Counted from the first letter of the stretch, positions 33,839-47,755 are shown. The stretch: 64,000 nucleotides of DNA from Salvator merianae (GCA_003586115.2 QVOM02000073.1:23608175-23672174), one strand, 5' to 3'. Program-made: numbers and translations. Notes: generated by a model from the sequence alone, not told the origin.

Positions 33839-35689
33839 TTCTGCTTCGTGTTAAAGAACTTTTCCAATTAAGTGCTATTGTGTGACTTTTTTAAATTTAA
33901 AAAAACATACAAAAAGACATCTCACAGTAAACTAAAAGCTCAGCCTTTTAAAATAAATACTTACAAAATGAGACTAATGGGAAAATGAAGGTGAAGGTGT
34001 ACTGAACTAGATGTGTAGGAAACAATTCACCTGCCTGGCATGTCAAAACCACACCTCTTAAAATATACATCATTGTAGAACTCAGGGAGGGAGTCTGCCT
34101 CTGTGGAAACTGCACTGCAGGTTCATCATGTAAAGGAGTAAAGTGGATTTTCAACAAGGACATTATAGTAAAAGCACAGGAGAACAATTATTTGATGGAG
34201 AAATGTAGATGACAGTAAAAAAGTGAAATAGCAAAGTGGTTGTGCCAGAATAAATACTTAATGTGGAAACATATCAGGATGTGATGCTCGGATGACTGCA
34301 AAATCTATATGGAAACTATTCCTTCAACTATTGAAAGGCCAGAGTTTAAATTTTATATGGAAAGCAGAATATAAAAAGAATATATAGCAACAAATAATGA
34401 TTGCCATTTTTTTGTATTTGGTGTTCATTGCAAAATTTCTTCTGGGAAGAAAACAATGGAAATGTAGGGCAAATGTACTGTGATGTGAGCACAGGATACC
34501 TAAGCATCTTAAAAGGCACTGATACTATTCAGACTTCTTGCCTTTCATCCTTTTTTGTGATTTGGGGAAGGGGATCTAGAAAACTAGTTTGTCCAGAATC
34601 ATATAATTTGGAGGTCTGTAGCTGATGTGTGGTTTCTTTAAGGACTGAGTCAGAATTTGGGCTGTCTTCAGATGCCAAGGGGCAATGCGGGATATAAACA
34701 GGAACCTGGTATTGCCTCTTGCCATGTTCCACCAGTTGCATGTGGCAAACCTCAGCATTGATGTGCTTACCTGCGTGTCTGGCAAGCTGCATGCAATATG
34801 ACCTCACTGGGGATTTTTGGGAAGGCTTTTTTCTTTTCTTTCCTTTCCTTTTATTTTTGTGTGCTTTGAGCATCTCCTGGAAATCCCCAATGAGGCAATG
34901 TCATATACACCTCATGAGACATTTCAATATCTGAAAGAGAAAATCCAAGTGATATTCTTTAAAGTTATAACAAATCTGAGGCCCTTTAATGATATCACAG
35001 AAGCTGAGGCAGGCTGCCTGGCTGTTTTTATTGGCTATATCTGGTATGGAATTTTTAAGTATTTGCAGTGTAATATCACCATAATAAAAGATTTATCTAT
35101 GCCAGCATGTTGGGTAATGCATAATGTAACACTGTTATGTATAAACTGTTAGAATAGCAGTTGGTATTATTAGTTTTGCCACTCTTCTTTCGTGGCTCTT
35201 GTTGCTACCCAGATCTTTCCTGAAAAAAGCTACTTCAGTATTGCTACCTATGAGCTTCCCTTGGTCATTATGCGAAATAAATAATACAAACTCAGATATG
35301 GCATACAGAGGCAAGGGTGTAATGGGATGCTGTGAGAATACTTGTCTGCATGAATGTACTTAGGTTTTCCACTTGATACTTCCTCTCCCTGAAACTTTTT
35401 TTTTTTACTATTTCCTGCAAACCCACTGGGTGGCACTCCTGTTCTCTCTTAAGATGTTCAGAAATCTGAACAGAGGTGTTACCATATCTGAACAGAGAAA
35501 AGGGAGGCCATTAAAGCACATTGTAGGGTTTTCTGTTTATATCGAAGACAAGAATAACAAATTCCACGTGATTCGTTGGTGGATGGGTTAAGGACTTGTG
35601 TACTCTGCCTATGACTGAAGATGAAGTTTTGGTTTAATCTGCAAGTTCTGGCATGTACAGCTTAGCAATATATATTTGTTGTTTGTTTA
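33839..35689. other. anonymous non-coding DNA
   Basis: No gene or clear repeat. A pyrimidine-rich stretch lies at 34828-34860. Frames up to 114 codons overlap one another on both strands and have no domain features. Confidence 0.35.
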
Positions 35690-36850
35690 TGTTTGTATCC
35701 CACTCTGCATCCTAAGGTCTTAGAGTGGACTGTAGCAATTGAAGCATCTACTTCCAGAAGCAAGAATTAAAAACAGTGAAAAATCAGTTACAGATATAAA
35801 AATAACAGTACAGTGTCCAGAAAGTAAGGGTAACTGCTTTTTCAAGCAAAGACTTGGGTGAAACTGGTGTGTCTTTTACCAACCATCTGAATATATTGAG
35901 TAATTATGTCTGACACATCTTAGAAGGGAGGCTATTCCATAGCTGGGAGCTATTACAGAGAAGCCCCATTTACAGGTTCCCACTCCTGGTGAGCTGCAAT
36001 AACAGCAAAACTGGTCATGGGCTGCCTCCTGGTGGTCAATTAAAAATGTAGCTTTCTATTCGTTTTAGGAGAATCTCAAATTGCATGGGCAGCTTCCAGG
36101 GGATTGCAAGTCCATCAAAAACAGGATATCTTCCAACTTCATGAACTTAAGGGCCTATAATATACTGTACTTCTGGGTCCTCTGGATTTCAGTCTATTGG
36201 CCCACATTCAGTCTGTTGCTGCTGCCAGACAAGAGTCAGGCCCCCTCTTCTCTCCTCTCCTGAATCTCCTGATACTGATGGTATCTTACTCTAAACTTCT
36301 GGATGACTGCTGGCAGGGGCTTCAAGTAGATATTAAAAAGCATGGCAGGTACAATCAATCGGGGTGTCAAACAGACTCCTCTAGTATCAGCCTGGAGATA
36401 GGGATAGAATGCAGTGCCTCTGACACTAACCTGCTAGCCTTTCCAGCAGGATAGCATATTTGATGATACTGAAAGCTGCTGAGAGATCGAGGGGAACCAG
36501 CAGAGTCACACATTCTCTGTCCTCCTCCCAATAAAGTTCACCAGTCATGATGACCAAGACCGTTTCAGTGCCATAGCCTGTCTTGAAGCCAGATTTAAAT
36601 AGGTCCAAGTAATCTGCTTCCTCTGAATTCGAACTGCTTCCACCATGTCCAATACCTTGCTTAGGAAGAGTATGTTAGCGACTCCACAGTAGTTAACACT
36701 TTTAGGCACAGGAAGGTCATTTTGAGAGGAGAGAGCACCATCACTTCCTTAAAAGTTAGTAGGACATCCCCCTTCCTCAATGAGACATTTACTGCTTCCT
36801 GAACCAACTTGGTCAAAACACTACTGGCTAGCATTTAGCAACCAGGATGG
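35690..36850 (-). pseudogene. L2-type LINE, reverse-transcriptase fragment and 3' region, minus strand
   Basis: The minus frame at 36426-36608 contains FKSGFKTGYGTETVLV and LLVPLDLSAAFSIIKYAILL, which match the reverse-transcriptase blocks FQSGFRxGYSTETAL and LDLSAAFDTxDHxILL of L2-clade LINEs. The region toward 35690 (GGGAGGCTATTCCATAG and TGTATCCCACTCTG-like text) fits the 3' part of the same element. Broken by stops and indels. The upper-coordinate limit is uncertain and may extend to about 37560. Confidence 0.65.
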
Positions 36851-39172
36851 GCATAGCTGAATAGAGCATTTGATTGGTCAGACCTGATCAAGCAACTAGT
36901 TCATATTTTAAAATCACACTAATTGAAATTGATCCAAGATAACTGGATCACATGATTCTCTGGACGCTCCCATCGGACGCTTCTTAATTGTGCTATCCAA
37001 TTCCATGTGGATCTTAATGATTTTGTCTTTAAAGGCCTTTCAAATTTGTCATGTCTCCAGTGGCATCACCCCTTTCATCCTTCATTGTGGTGTTGTTAGA
37101 CCACTCACCACCTAGCAAAGCTTCTGGACACAATTGGAACAAAGAAGTAATTCCTGTTCACCACCACCACTGCATGGCAGGCACGATAACATGCTCCAGC
37201 ATGCATTTGTCACATTCACAATGGGATTTACATCACTTGCACTCTGACCATCAATCATCCTGGTTCATCACTGATAACTGAAGGGTATACCAGGGTATTT
37301 TACAGGCTCCATAGCATTACTGAAGGCATTTGAGAGCAATTGTGTTGATTGCTGTACTCATCTCAAATTCCACAGGTGACACAATTCAACATGAGGACCA
37401 TCCATGCTAACTAGAAGTTCTCACAAAGTGTTCAAGGATTGCTTGGATTCATCTCTAGGGATGGGCCATCTCAATAAATGCCATCTGCCAGTACTGCCAC
37501 TGGAAAGTTAAATCTTACCAGTGAATGATGTGTCCATCAACAGCCTTTCATTAACAAATCCTCACTGACTGACTCTGTAGTTTTAATGTGTTTACTTTTT
37601 TATGAAAGAACTTGCAATTTACTCTCTTGGATAAACTTGACAACTGTACAGAAATTTGTTGGCCTATTTGTGTAAAAGAATGAAATAGTGTCATAAGCAC
37701 ATGTAGGCCAATACATGATATCATCAGATTGTATCCAACTGTGTCATATATATTTAAATTAATGGGCTTATGCTACTCGCCGGAACTTAAGTTAAATTAT
37801 TTAATGGGCCTTGTCTATGGTTTTAATAAAATCCACTATATCAACATGTGCCTCATTTCAATACAAACACCATGATGGGGTAACTTCCCAGACAAACTCA
37901 GCATTTCCTGGAATTACAAGCACATCTGTAGTCATCACAATCTAGATCTGGGTGAAAGTGGTAATTAAAATTAGCTTTTTCATAAGTAATACTTCCATTA
38001 CATTAGCTTTTTTTTTTTTTTTTACAATCAGTGAGTATTAATATATAAATTATCCTTGTCAAGTGAGCTGAACGCTTAGTTACTAACCCATCCATGGCAA
38101 CTGGTTCATTAGGATACAGTAGGTGCCACCCCTGAAGTTGTAGTGCCTCCCTGTCCTCCTCTGCCCTCTTTTTTCAGCTTTAAACCCTCCTTTCTACTTG
38201 CCTTAAAGCTTTTGTGGAAAAAGGTACAGGGCACTGATGTATATCTTTATATTAGCTGCCAGATCACAAAAGGGATTAAAAATACAGCATGTAACTTTTT
38301 TGTAAATCTTTGATCTTACAAATGTAATTGCCTACTGTATTCATTTTTTTCTGTTGCTACCTTTTTAAAACTCTGAGGATGCCATTTTGAGTGAACTGAA
38401 CAATATGCAACCAATTCCATCTTAGTTTGGAGGCCTGTATTAAGAACTGTCATTTCAAGACAATTTGGTATGTGTTTTAAAAAGTTGCTTGCTAAATTGT
38501 TCCCATGGCCGCTGTCCTGGCTTCTTGAATACTGCATTTTCATCGTTGCTTAAAATCATGCAAGCAATCTGCAAACATTTTGCAAAGACTTCCACAGCAG
38601 GGAATTCTGAAGTTCTCTGACTGGGCAGTGAGGTGTACAGCTCTACAGTTTTGATTATTATTTCTGTCTGAGATAAGCGTTGGTGGTTTGGATACTCTGA
38701 AGGGTTGTGAGGTTGGTTTCTACAGTGCAGCATTTTGCAGAAGTTGTTGCATGTGAGAAATGTAAGTTGAGTTGTCTGAGGTCTAAGCTACTCACCCAGT
38801 AAATAAGGTAAGGATAAATCTGGGCTGTGTGCTGAATCATGAGAAACCTAAAAAAAGGTGTCTACATACCTAAACAACAGTGCAATCCTAACCAAAATCC
38901 CATAGCAATCAGTGATGCCTACTTTTAAGTGAGTTTATGACCACAACTCAAGTGAATAAAAAAAGTGTAGTGGAAACACAGTTTCCACTTTTAAAAACTC
39001 TTGAAACAATCTTAGCTCTTGGCTTTTAAAAACAGCATCATTAAAGCCTAATTGTCTAATAAGACTTGAACTGCACAGTAATTTGTGGTAAATAGTTCTT
39101 TCTCAACCTGCAGTATTACTAATTCGATAGTGCCACACAGTTACCGTAAGCTGCATCTACACTTTCTCTGTT

Positions 39173-39174
<2 letters not shown>

Positions 39175-39207
<33 letters not shown>
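39175..39207. repeat. (CA)n microsatellite
   Basis: Uninterrupted dinucleotide run of about 16 CA units. Confidence 0.9.
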
Positions 39208-39214
<7 letters not shown>

Positions 39215-40224
39215 GTGATGTGATAAAAGCATACAATAACTTTCCAAGGTTTTATTCTTTATTTAATTGATGGTGTTTATTTCTGGTATTTCTATTCTAC
39301 CTTTCTTTCAAAAAAATTCAAGGCAACACATGTTATTGTCCTATTCATTATATCTTCACAAAACCCCTATGAGATGTATAATTAAACCTGCTTTCTGGGA
39401 TAGGATCCGTATGACACCTTTATGGTACTGTGAACATGTCATAAGCAGGCAGGGTCTGCATGACCCTGCTCCCCCATGATGTCTAAGATGCTTGAATGGC
39501 AGAATGGAAGAGGTTAAGAGAAGACTTACCTGTCTCCTCAGTGGCCTCATGGAATGCATCGAATACATTGGCCATTTTGTGTGTTCATGACTCCAACCCT
39601 AGCTGTCAAGATCGAAACCAGGGAATGATCTTTGTCAGTTATGAACTTGATGGCCAGGGGCAGCAGGTGGTGTGCAGACAGCATACTGCCATTTTAAGAG
39701 GAGCTCTGCAGGCATGCTGCTTCTCTTAATTAATAAGGGGAAGTGTGCTACTTTTGTAGCACTCCTTCCCACTCCTGAGTGAATCTTGCATCAGACATGG
39801 TGAAACCCCTCTAGGAACTGTGAATTATAACACTGCCTTGTATAGTTTGTTTCTCATAAAACACTCAAATTTTCCTTGTGGTAGTAAAATTTGTAGTGCA
39901 ACTTATTAAAAAGAAATTAAAGAGTCTTCCTTAAAAACATTAACAAATTTCTCTACATTTCCCCAGTCTTTCTCCAACTATTTCTAATTTTAAGTGTTTG
40001 AGGGCAGCGGGTCTATTGTGTCATGCTTTATAAAATAAACTGATGATATACAAAATCAAGAAATCACAGTCACCCTTTTTAGCAAGTCAGGATACATGTT
40101 CTAGTAATAGTCTGGACTATGCAAACTACTGGGGATTCTTTTATTTAAAGATTTAATGAGGTTTACATCAGACTTAGCCAATTTCTGTTGTGGTGATGGA
40201 TGTTAAGAGTTTATTAAGATATGT

Positions 40225-40437
40225 CTAGTTTTTCTGCTCCCTTACTTTGACCTTGTTCCTTTTATCCTGGGCACTTCTCCATACATCAAAGTCAGGTGGC
40301 TTCACACCTGGCTCTGAATTCCTTGGTGGTGGTCCCTGGGGCTCTGTTGGTATGTCCTGGATAGCATGGATGTTGGGATTAAATATTGGTTCCACATCTT
40401 CCTCCATATATTCAGACTCCCTACTGTCTGAGATCAA
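40225..40437 (-). other. unidentified 70-codon open frame, minus strand
   Basis: The frame encodes an acidic, proline-rich peptide (EYMEEDVEPIFNPNIHAIQD near the start, IPTEPQGPPP in the middle) with a basic end (DKRNKVKVREQKN) and then a stop. The frame stays open upstream to about 40460 before a TAG. Composition is more protein-like than its neighbours, but I recognise no family and see no second exon. It could be a retroelement Gag fragment, a terminal host exon, or chance. Confidence 0.2.
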
Positions 40438-42639
40438 GGATGTTGTGATGTCCTACTTTGACCCCAGCAGAAATCAACTAAATCTTGATAGGAATACAAA
40501 GAGTTGCTAACATATTGCTTACAGACAGTTATCTCCTCTTCCCTCAGAACAATGTATCTTTTTAGCCTCCATTTTCAGTACTTTCCCCTCTCATTCTCAG
40601 GTGCTAACCAACTTTCCTGATCAGTTTTCTCACTCCTTTTCCCCACCTAGAATATTTGAATTGGTTGTCCTTTATCTCACCTTGGGAACCTTAGGCTCTA
40701 TAACAAGCATGCCATGTCTGGCAGACATCTGGCCCCTATGTCACCATGGTAAGCAAAAACATCAGTCCAGATTGCCTCCAAACCCTCAGAGTCTTGTAAT
40801 TTTTTTCCTACTCAGGACATCTTATGCACTAACTTATTCTGTGCTCCATCCTTACTTTCTACCTGAAGCATGCAAGCTCCTGCTGTTTGGCTTCTGGGTG
40901 TAAATACTACCTGCTATCCTCTGAACCCCTCTCCATTAAAACCCTCTGACTTCCTGTAGGCCTGCCAGGGTACCAGCTTGTTGGCCCCTTCCTGGCCATC
41001 CCTGCTTCTGAGGCAGGTAGGCCCAGCAAAATTTGGTGGATTAGCACTGGAAGGTCTCGTGACCAGCCAAGTGGCTATTTGTCACCAACTGGACCTAGTT
41101 GAATTAGTGCAAAGTGGCAAAGCACTGCAAGCTTCCGCGTGCCTGGTAGTGATGGTGGACTGCCCAAGCCAAGGGAGGAGGAGGCAGTGAGAGAAGCTGC
41201 ACTGGATCACCCTGCCCTGACTGGCTCCCTTCCTCACCAGGCTGGTGTGTTGCTGCTTGTTCCCAGCCATTGTTGCCCACCCACCCCAAATTTATGAATC
41301 TAGAAATAGACACATTTCACTACTTGGGTGGGACTTTAGGATGGAACTCTGTAGGTCTAGGACCAAAATGAGAAGACACTTCTCCAGCTTTGTGTGTATT
41401 TGTGAGTAGGGGAGATCCAACTGGATATATTAGCTGCCTGTGCACCTGCTAAATTCCTGGTGGCTGACTGGGAACTTGTTCCATCTCTTTCAGCAGTGCC
41501 TCCCTCACAGTTCTGTTGTCTGGCAGCCATCTGTTGTCTGAGGCACTGGGCACTTCAGAGAGGTCAGGTTGCAATGGCTCTGAAGTGGGCTGTCAGTGGT
41601 ATGTAGAAGTCTGTTCATAGAACTATTTCACTCAGAGACAAAGGTTCACAAAAGTGCTTGCCATGTTAAACAAATGGACTCTATTAATCAGGAGAAACGT
41701 AAATGTGTGTGTGAATGTAAGAAAGTGGGCACAGAAGTCTGTACATGTATGCTTTCAGATATGAAAAAGACAAGCCAGAATCCATTTCCTTAATAGATGC
41801 ATATCTCAGGTTGTTACTAATGGCGAACTGAAGAGATTATGACGTATTAAGTTGTGCCAGTTAGGTTTTGTATGACATTGTTAACAGTTAACATCCGTGT
41901 GTTTGGTAAGCTTAGCTGCTAAATTATTTCGAAAGTTTTTATTATTTAAAAAAGAGAATTATCATAATGGTGAGAGAGCATGCTGTTTCCTTTCCGCCTT
42001 CTTCAGCAATCTGGGTCCAAACTGCATCCTGTTCTCTCAGGCTGCTACCATGCATGGGCGCAGCCACCACAGAATAAGGAGTGGAAGCAAGATCACTTCC
42101 CCCTGCCTCCACAGTCTTTGGTATGCACCGAGGACACTCAGGACCTCTGTTGGCAGTAGTCGTATGCCACCGATCACTGCGAGCTGCCATTTGAACAGCT
42201 GAAAAGCCACTGCGACATCGTTGAGAAACCTCCTTTTCAGAGACTTCATGGAAATTTGCCCTGGGTAGGTAGTTTTGGCATCCTGGTGCTGTGCCTGCTC
42301 AAGCCATGTGCAGAAAAGCAGAAGCTATGATGCTATAATGTCAGCATCATGTTGCCATATAGATGACTTCATCTTTCTAGAACGTCCATATAATGCTGTC
42401 CAGATTCTGTACTCCTCCTGTATATTTTCCATTTTTTAAAAAAATTGCTGCAAATCTTTGAAAACTATTAGTTAATAAAATTCATTGAAATTCTGCGCAA
42501 ACTATATGGAGCATTTCTGAAAGATGCTGGAAAACTCGAAGACTTGGACTTAACGGATAAATTCATGCAGTTTTCCAAGCAATCATACAACGATTTGCCA
42601 CTGTGATTTTTTTCAGTGTTTTTTGACTCCTAGTCTAAG

Positions 42640-42735
42640 TATAGCACCTGGTATTCCAAAGTGGTATCTAATCCAAATACTTATCAGGCTGAGCCTTGCT
42701 TAGCTTCTGATACCACACAAGATTAATGAGGAGCA
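42640..42735 (-). ncRNA. 5S rRNA-derived pseudogene or SINE head, minus strand
   Basis: Reading the plus strand, AGCACCTGGTATTCC, GTGGTATCTAATCCAAATAC, TTATCAGGCT, CCTTGCTTAGCTTCTGATAC and ACAAGAT follow the reverse complement of vertebrate 5S rRNA in order over about 80 bases, with many substitutions. The internal control region is recognisable but degraded. A 5S-derived SINE fragment is likelier than a working gene. Confidence 0.7.
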
Positions 42736-43739
42736 GCCTATATATTGAGATACTTTGTCTTCATTTCCCCCCAAAACCTCAGAATGGGAGAAAGTGGTCC
42801 CAGTTAACAAATTCAGTCTGGAAGCACCCTCAATTTTCATGAGAAAGTATTGCATTGAATATCATGGTAGCTGATAACTTTGGGAGAAGTTAGCTTAGAG
42901 TAGAAAATTAGCAGTAGAGGGTGAGTATATTTTTAGCACCTTTTTGCACTACAGTGCTGTGATTGGAACCAGTGAGGCCTGCTGAACCAGATCATGGCAT
43001 GGCATAGTCTGGAAGAACACTGTCTGCACACCAGTGTTGGTCCAGACCAACCCCCACACCAAAACTCGCACTAGCTTCAGGACTGGCCTCTGAGGGCTCC
43101 AAAGGACTAGGAACAAGTATTCCTAGTCTCGGAGCTCTTGGGAAACTCATTTCAGTGATGCACTTTGGTCCCCTGGTAGTCTGGAAAATGGAGGCATGCC
43201 TTTGGTCCTCTGATAGTCTGGGTCCCCTGGCAGTCTAGAAAATGAGTTCCCAAGTAAACCAGAAAACAGAGGTGTGCCTTCTGCATGTCTCCATGTTCTG
43301 GACTAGATTGAGCTGGTACTCTGATAGACCACAATATCAAGATGTACTGGTGATCTAGATCAAGGGCCTCCTCTGGATCACTCCCTGTCCTGCATGGATG
43401 GAGTATACCAGTGGTGGGTGCGGCCTCCCATTTTCCAAGGCCCTTAGTGCACTTGCTAGTAAGGATTACCAGCAAGTGCAGACAGAGAGGCCCCGAGTTC
43501 CTCATCCACTTTTTCCCTTGCAAAATTTCACATTCCTAAACAACTTTCCAAATGTGTAATTATTCTTGTTCAGTACATACAATCAGACATAAGGATGTAA
43601 ACTGAAAATGTGCAGCACCATCCAGTTGGTTCCATGGCTAAGCAATAATTCAAACCTAGATTCCTTTGTCTTAAGAGGACCTCCCTGGATCCATAAGTAT
43701 TAAATAACTCTGGTCCAGTTGGCAATATCAGTTTTTGGA
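42736..43739. other. anonymous DNA with short tandem phrases and a hairpin
   Basis: Short repeated phrases (GGTCCCCTGGTAGTCTGG-like) at 43166-43225 create a 123-codon minus frame that is not gene-like. At 43447-43476 CACTTGCTAG...CAGCAAGTG forms a hairpin next to AAGGCCC, reminiscent of the TIR ends near 13217. Confidence 0.35.
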
Positions 43740-45035
43740 GCAAGGTGCTAGAGAGAGTGGTTGCCACCCAGCTGCAGGCTTCCTTGGAGGAAACAGGCTA
43801 TCTAGAGCCATTTCAGTCTGGTTTCAGGTGGGGGTATAGCACTGAGACTGCCTTGATTGCTATTAACCACGGTATCTTGCTGGTGCAACTTTGAGGACTA
43901 GGAATTTGAGATATAGTATTTCTGTTCTGTATCTGGGACAGGCTCCAGAAAGTAGCAGCAGGGAACTTCTGTTCAGCATCTTGGAAATTTCATGTGGAGT
44001 TCCCTAGGAATCAGCTCTATTTCCCATGCTCTTCAACATCTATATGAAGCTGTTGGGAGCAGTTATCAGGAGACCTGGAATATCACTAGTATGCTGATGA
44101 CACTCAACTCTATCTCTCCATTTTGTCTGAGTCAGGGGAGGCAGTTCATATGTTTCATTGTGGCCTGGAGGCAGTAATGGGCTGGATGTGGACCTATAAA
44201 TTGAAACTTAATGTTGACAAGAAGGAGGTACTGTGTATCATGGGGTTTTGAATCCAGGAAGCTAGGGGGAACCCATTTCTGGATTTTTGATTTTATTTTG
44301 CCACTGAAAGAACATGTGGACGATCTCGTAGTGCTTCTGGATTATTGCTGGCGCCTGAGATTGAAGTGGCAGTTGTGGACAGAAATGCGTACTTCTGTCA
44401 CTAGCTAGTTCACCAAGTTTGGCTATTCTGGAGAGGGACAACTTGGTTAAGGTAATCAATCCACTAACCTCCAGAGTAGCCTACTGCAATATGCCGTACA
44501 TGGGACTACCTTTGAGGATGGTCAGGAAGCTGGAACTAGTGCAGATTGCAGCAGCATGATTGCTGATGAGAGCCTTTTGCTGGATGCACAAAATCTGCAT
44601 CAGTTGCCTATTTGCTATCTAGCCTTTTTCAAGTTGTCGGTGTTAACATTCAAAGCCCTAAAAAGCTTGGACCCCAAATATCTGAAGGAGCGCCTTCTGC
44701 CCAAGTATTCAGATCACACAGGGAGGCGCTTCTTATAGTTCTGTTGCCCTCAGAAGTGGCCTGTGATGGCTCCCAGGCTTTGGAACAGCCTCCCAGTGGA
44801 GATACACCACGTGGCAACATGATATGGTTTTTGCCTCCTGGTTAAAATATGCCTCTTCCCTCAGGACTTTGATGTTGAGCTTTCTCCAAATGTTGACCTG
44901 CAGGAAGGCAGGAATATTTTAAAAGTGTTTTATAGCAATTTATTGATTTTACTGATGTTTTCATTGAACGTTCTGACCTGCCCTGCAACCTTTGAATGAA
45001 GTGTGGAATATAAATACTTGGAATAAAAAAATAAA
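43740..45035 (+). pseudogene. L2-type LINE, ORF2 and 3' tail, plus strand
   Basis: Translated pieces in shifting frames include LEETGYLEPFQSGFR, GYSTETALIAIN and the catalytic block YADDTQLY (codons at about 44090-44113) of reverse transcriptase. The later ORF2 end has FKALKSLDPKYLKERLLP and a WNSLP-like block at 44778. The element ends GTGGAATATAAATACTTGG plus an A-rich run near 45035, the usual L2 tail. Several stops and frameshifts make it inactive. Confidence 0.8.
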
Positions 45036-46559
45036 TATTTCATCATATTACAGGAATGGGACATGTACAGGGGCCTTTTCAGAAGCATTTTCTGGTAAGA
45101 GTGAACAAGGTTTGAGAGTAGTGTATGTGCATAATAGAAAAAAGTCACTCACAACACAGAAAAATACAGTAGAAAGATAGCATTAATTTGTATATAATTT
45201 TCATATGTTTATGTATGGAAATTCATATAATAAAACTTGGACTCAGTAACCTGTGCAGGTACTTAATCTTCTGTTCCTCTTCCTTCTATGTGGTTAGCTT
45301 TAATAAGTAATAGGTCATAAAGCTGATTCTCCGAAGATTGCTTTCTGTCAAATTTCAAGCAGGACCCAGGGGGGTGGGTAGTCTGTCAGTCTGGTGTCAG
45401 ACATCGAAGTCCTTGTTAGCTGCTGGCAGTCTGTGAGCACAGCAGATTATCAGTGTTTAGTGGAAGGCCAGCTGCAAAATATTGGACTTGAGCAGCCATA
45501 CCCTTCTTGACAGTTATTCAGAATACTAGATATTATAGGACAAATAGCATACCAACCCACAAAACAAAGAAAAGGCAATATATATATGTATATATATGTA
45601 AAAGAAGGTATCTGGCTATGTGTTTACTATTCAAGTGGTAACTATAAGTGGGTGGTTTAAAAATCTTTCACTCTCTCTTCTTAGGATTTCTTATTTTTCA
45701 GCTGGGAAATCTGTCAGAGAACAGACTTCTGACAGAAAAAAACAAGTGATCCTCTTCAAAATAGAGATAGGTTGCTTCAACAAGGTAGTGGCTTTATCTG
45801 TTTTCATAACTGTTTGAGGCAATTTAAAAATTGCCCTTCCTAGAGGTGGACAGAATTGTACATTTCAGTCAAATCTGCGGAAAAGTGAAATGTATGTTTT
45901 GATGTAGGAACACATCGTACTGGCATCACTTCTTTATCTGTGAGGGCCTTGAAACCTAAATTGTTGAGCCCTGCATGTGCTAAATCCAGTGCACCTTGTG
46001 AAGAGGGACAGCTCATCTTCATTAATATTGTTAGGCTGGAGCTTGATTGGCTATTTGCCATCTCTTTGTTTCTAGATAACATCCACACACACGAGTACTC
46101 ACACAAAACACATATTAATGCCATGGATTAATGAAGTATTAAGACTCCATCTTCCCTAGGCCCATGAAAGCAGTTATGCAGAATCTTGGAATTTGAAATT
46201 GCTGATGGCAGGAGTTTGGCAGAACAGTCTGCTGGAAAATCTATTAGTGTTTTTTCGCTTGGGGAAACATAACGGAATAGGTAGGTCTCACTCTTCAAGT
46301 TCATGCAGCAAAAGTTCATAGTCATTATAGAAGGAAGAGAAAGTGGGCATTCATTCCAGTAGTTGGACCATGGTTTCTTTAGAAAATTGTCCATTATCTT
46401 TATTTGTTGCAACAGAGCCAGGTCTCGAATAGTATCATTTCTGTAATTAATATTTTTCAGTGCCAGTCCCAGTGCAATATTTTATGCTTCACAAAATGAT
46501 CAGCAATCCAGGTTCTACTCAAGCACAATAAAAGGCATTTTTCTCCTTTTTAGAGTTAG
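45036..46559. other. anonymous non-coding DNA
   Basis: No gene recognised. A TATATATG-type simple stretch lies at 45579-45599. Confidence 0.35.
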
Positions 46560-46599
46560 TCAATGACTTGTCTTAATTGTAGAAGAAAATGTGGGTTTC

Positions 46600-47755
46600 A
46601 GGCCCAGTTTTGGTGCAGAGTCTGCTTTGATTGCCCTGATGGATGATCTGTGCTGAGAACTTGGCAGAGGAAATGTCTCTGTGTTGTTTCTGTTGGATCT
46701 CTCAGCAGCGTTGAATTCCATCAGCTGTGGTCTTCTTCTGGACCACCTTGCAGTGTTGGGCTTTGGAAGTACAGTCCTGGTCTGGGTTCTGGTCCTCTTT
46801 TGAGGGTAAAATCCAGAAGGTGATGATGAGTGACTCCTGATCCAGTCCTTGTCCTTCAACTTTTGGGATGCCACAGTGTTCTATCTTATCCCTCATGTTG
46901 TGTAACTTTTAAAAGAAACTGCTGGAAGAGACCATCTTGAGACTGTGGCTGCAAGGTCATCAGTATACTAATGGCACATGGCACAGCTTGACCTCTCTTG
47001 TTTTTGGATACTAGAGAGGCAGTGGCTGTCTTGAACCAGGGGCTGGAAGCTGTGTTGGGGTGGAGGTGGGTAGATAAGCTGATATTGAATCCAGACAAGA
47101 TGGAGGTACTGTATGTCAGGAGAATGCTTACCAGGAGTTGAGGAGTCAGCCTGTTCTGGATGGGGTGGCACTCCCCTTGAAAGTACGGATCCACAGCCTT
47201 GCTTCTGAATGCCCAGACAGCAACAGTGGCACCTTTACTTGGTGCATCAGCTGCACCCATTTCCTGAGACATCTTACCTGACATTGGTGACTCACGTTTA
47301 AGTCACATGACAGTTCGACTACTGTAATGCATTTTTCATGAGCTGCCTTTGAAAAGCATTCAGAGGCTTCAGATGAGGCAGAATGTGGCTGCCAGAGTTC
47401 TTCCTAGGCCCCTAGATGAGAGCGTATTACTTCCATCCTTTACAAACTGCATTGACTGCCCATCTGCTTCTGGATTCAGTTTGAGGTTCTGGTTATTACC
47501 TTCCGTGCATGATATGGCTTGGGTCCTGATTACCTGAAATATTGCCTTCTGCCATCCACCACTATTCACCATATGCACTTAACAGAAGGAATTCTTCTCC
47601 ATGTGCTGTCAGCCATAAGAGTACAGCTGATGACCACATGGGATAGAACCTTTTCAGTAGCTTTGGAATACCCTTCCCTTATCAGTATAGACAGCAGCAT
47701 CCTTTACAGTCTGGGGCCTTCAGGCAATGGAATAGGGTATAAATCAAATAAATAA
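46600..47755 (+). pseudogene. L2-type LINE, ORF2 and 3' tail, plus strand, second copy
   Basis: LDLSAALNSISCGLLLDHLA at about 46693-46752 is a reverse-transcriptase block of the L2 clade. The YADD block survives only as CATCAGTATACTAATGGCAC near 46958. Further on are the DKMEV-like GACAAGATGGAGGTACTGTA and an ORF2 end similar to the copy at 43740, then a tail with GGGTATAAATCAAATAAATA at 47737-47756. Frameshifted and dead. Confidence 0.75.

Larger units (their letters stand above)
36851..42639. other. mostly anonymous DNA with microsatellites and repeat scraps
   Basis: 36851-37560 may be more of the preceding LINE. A run of 16 T lies at 38008-38023. A short scrap at 38878-38900 (ACAGTGCAATCCTAACC) and a segment at 39244-39420 (CACAAAACCCCTATGAGATG) resemble dispersed squamate repeats. 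A 70-codon minus frame is noted separately at 40225-40437. No gene is established. Confidence 0.35.

Noticed and set aside
43152..43523. 123-codon minus-strand frame
   Set aside because: Built on short DNA phrases repeated in tandem; no homology recognised.
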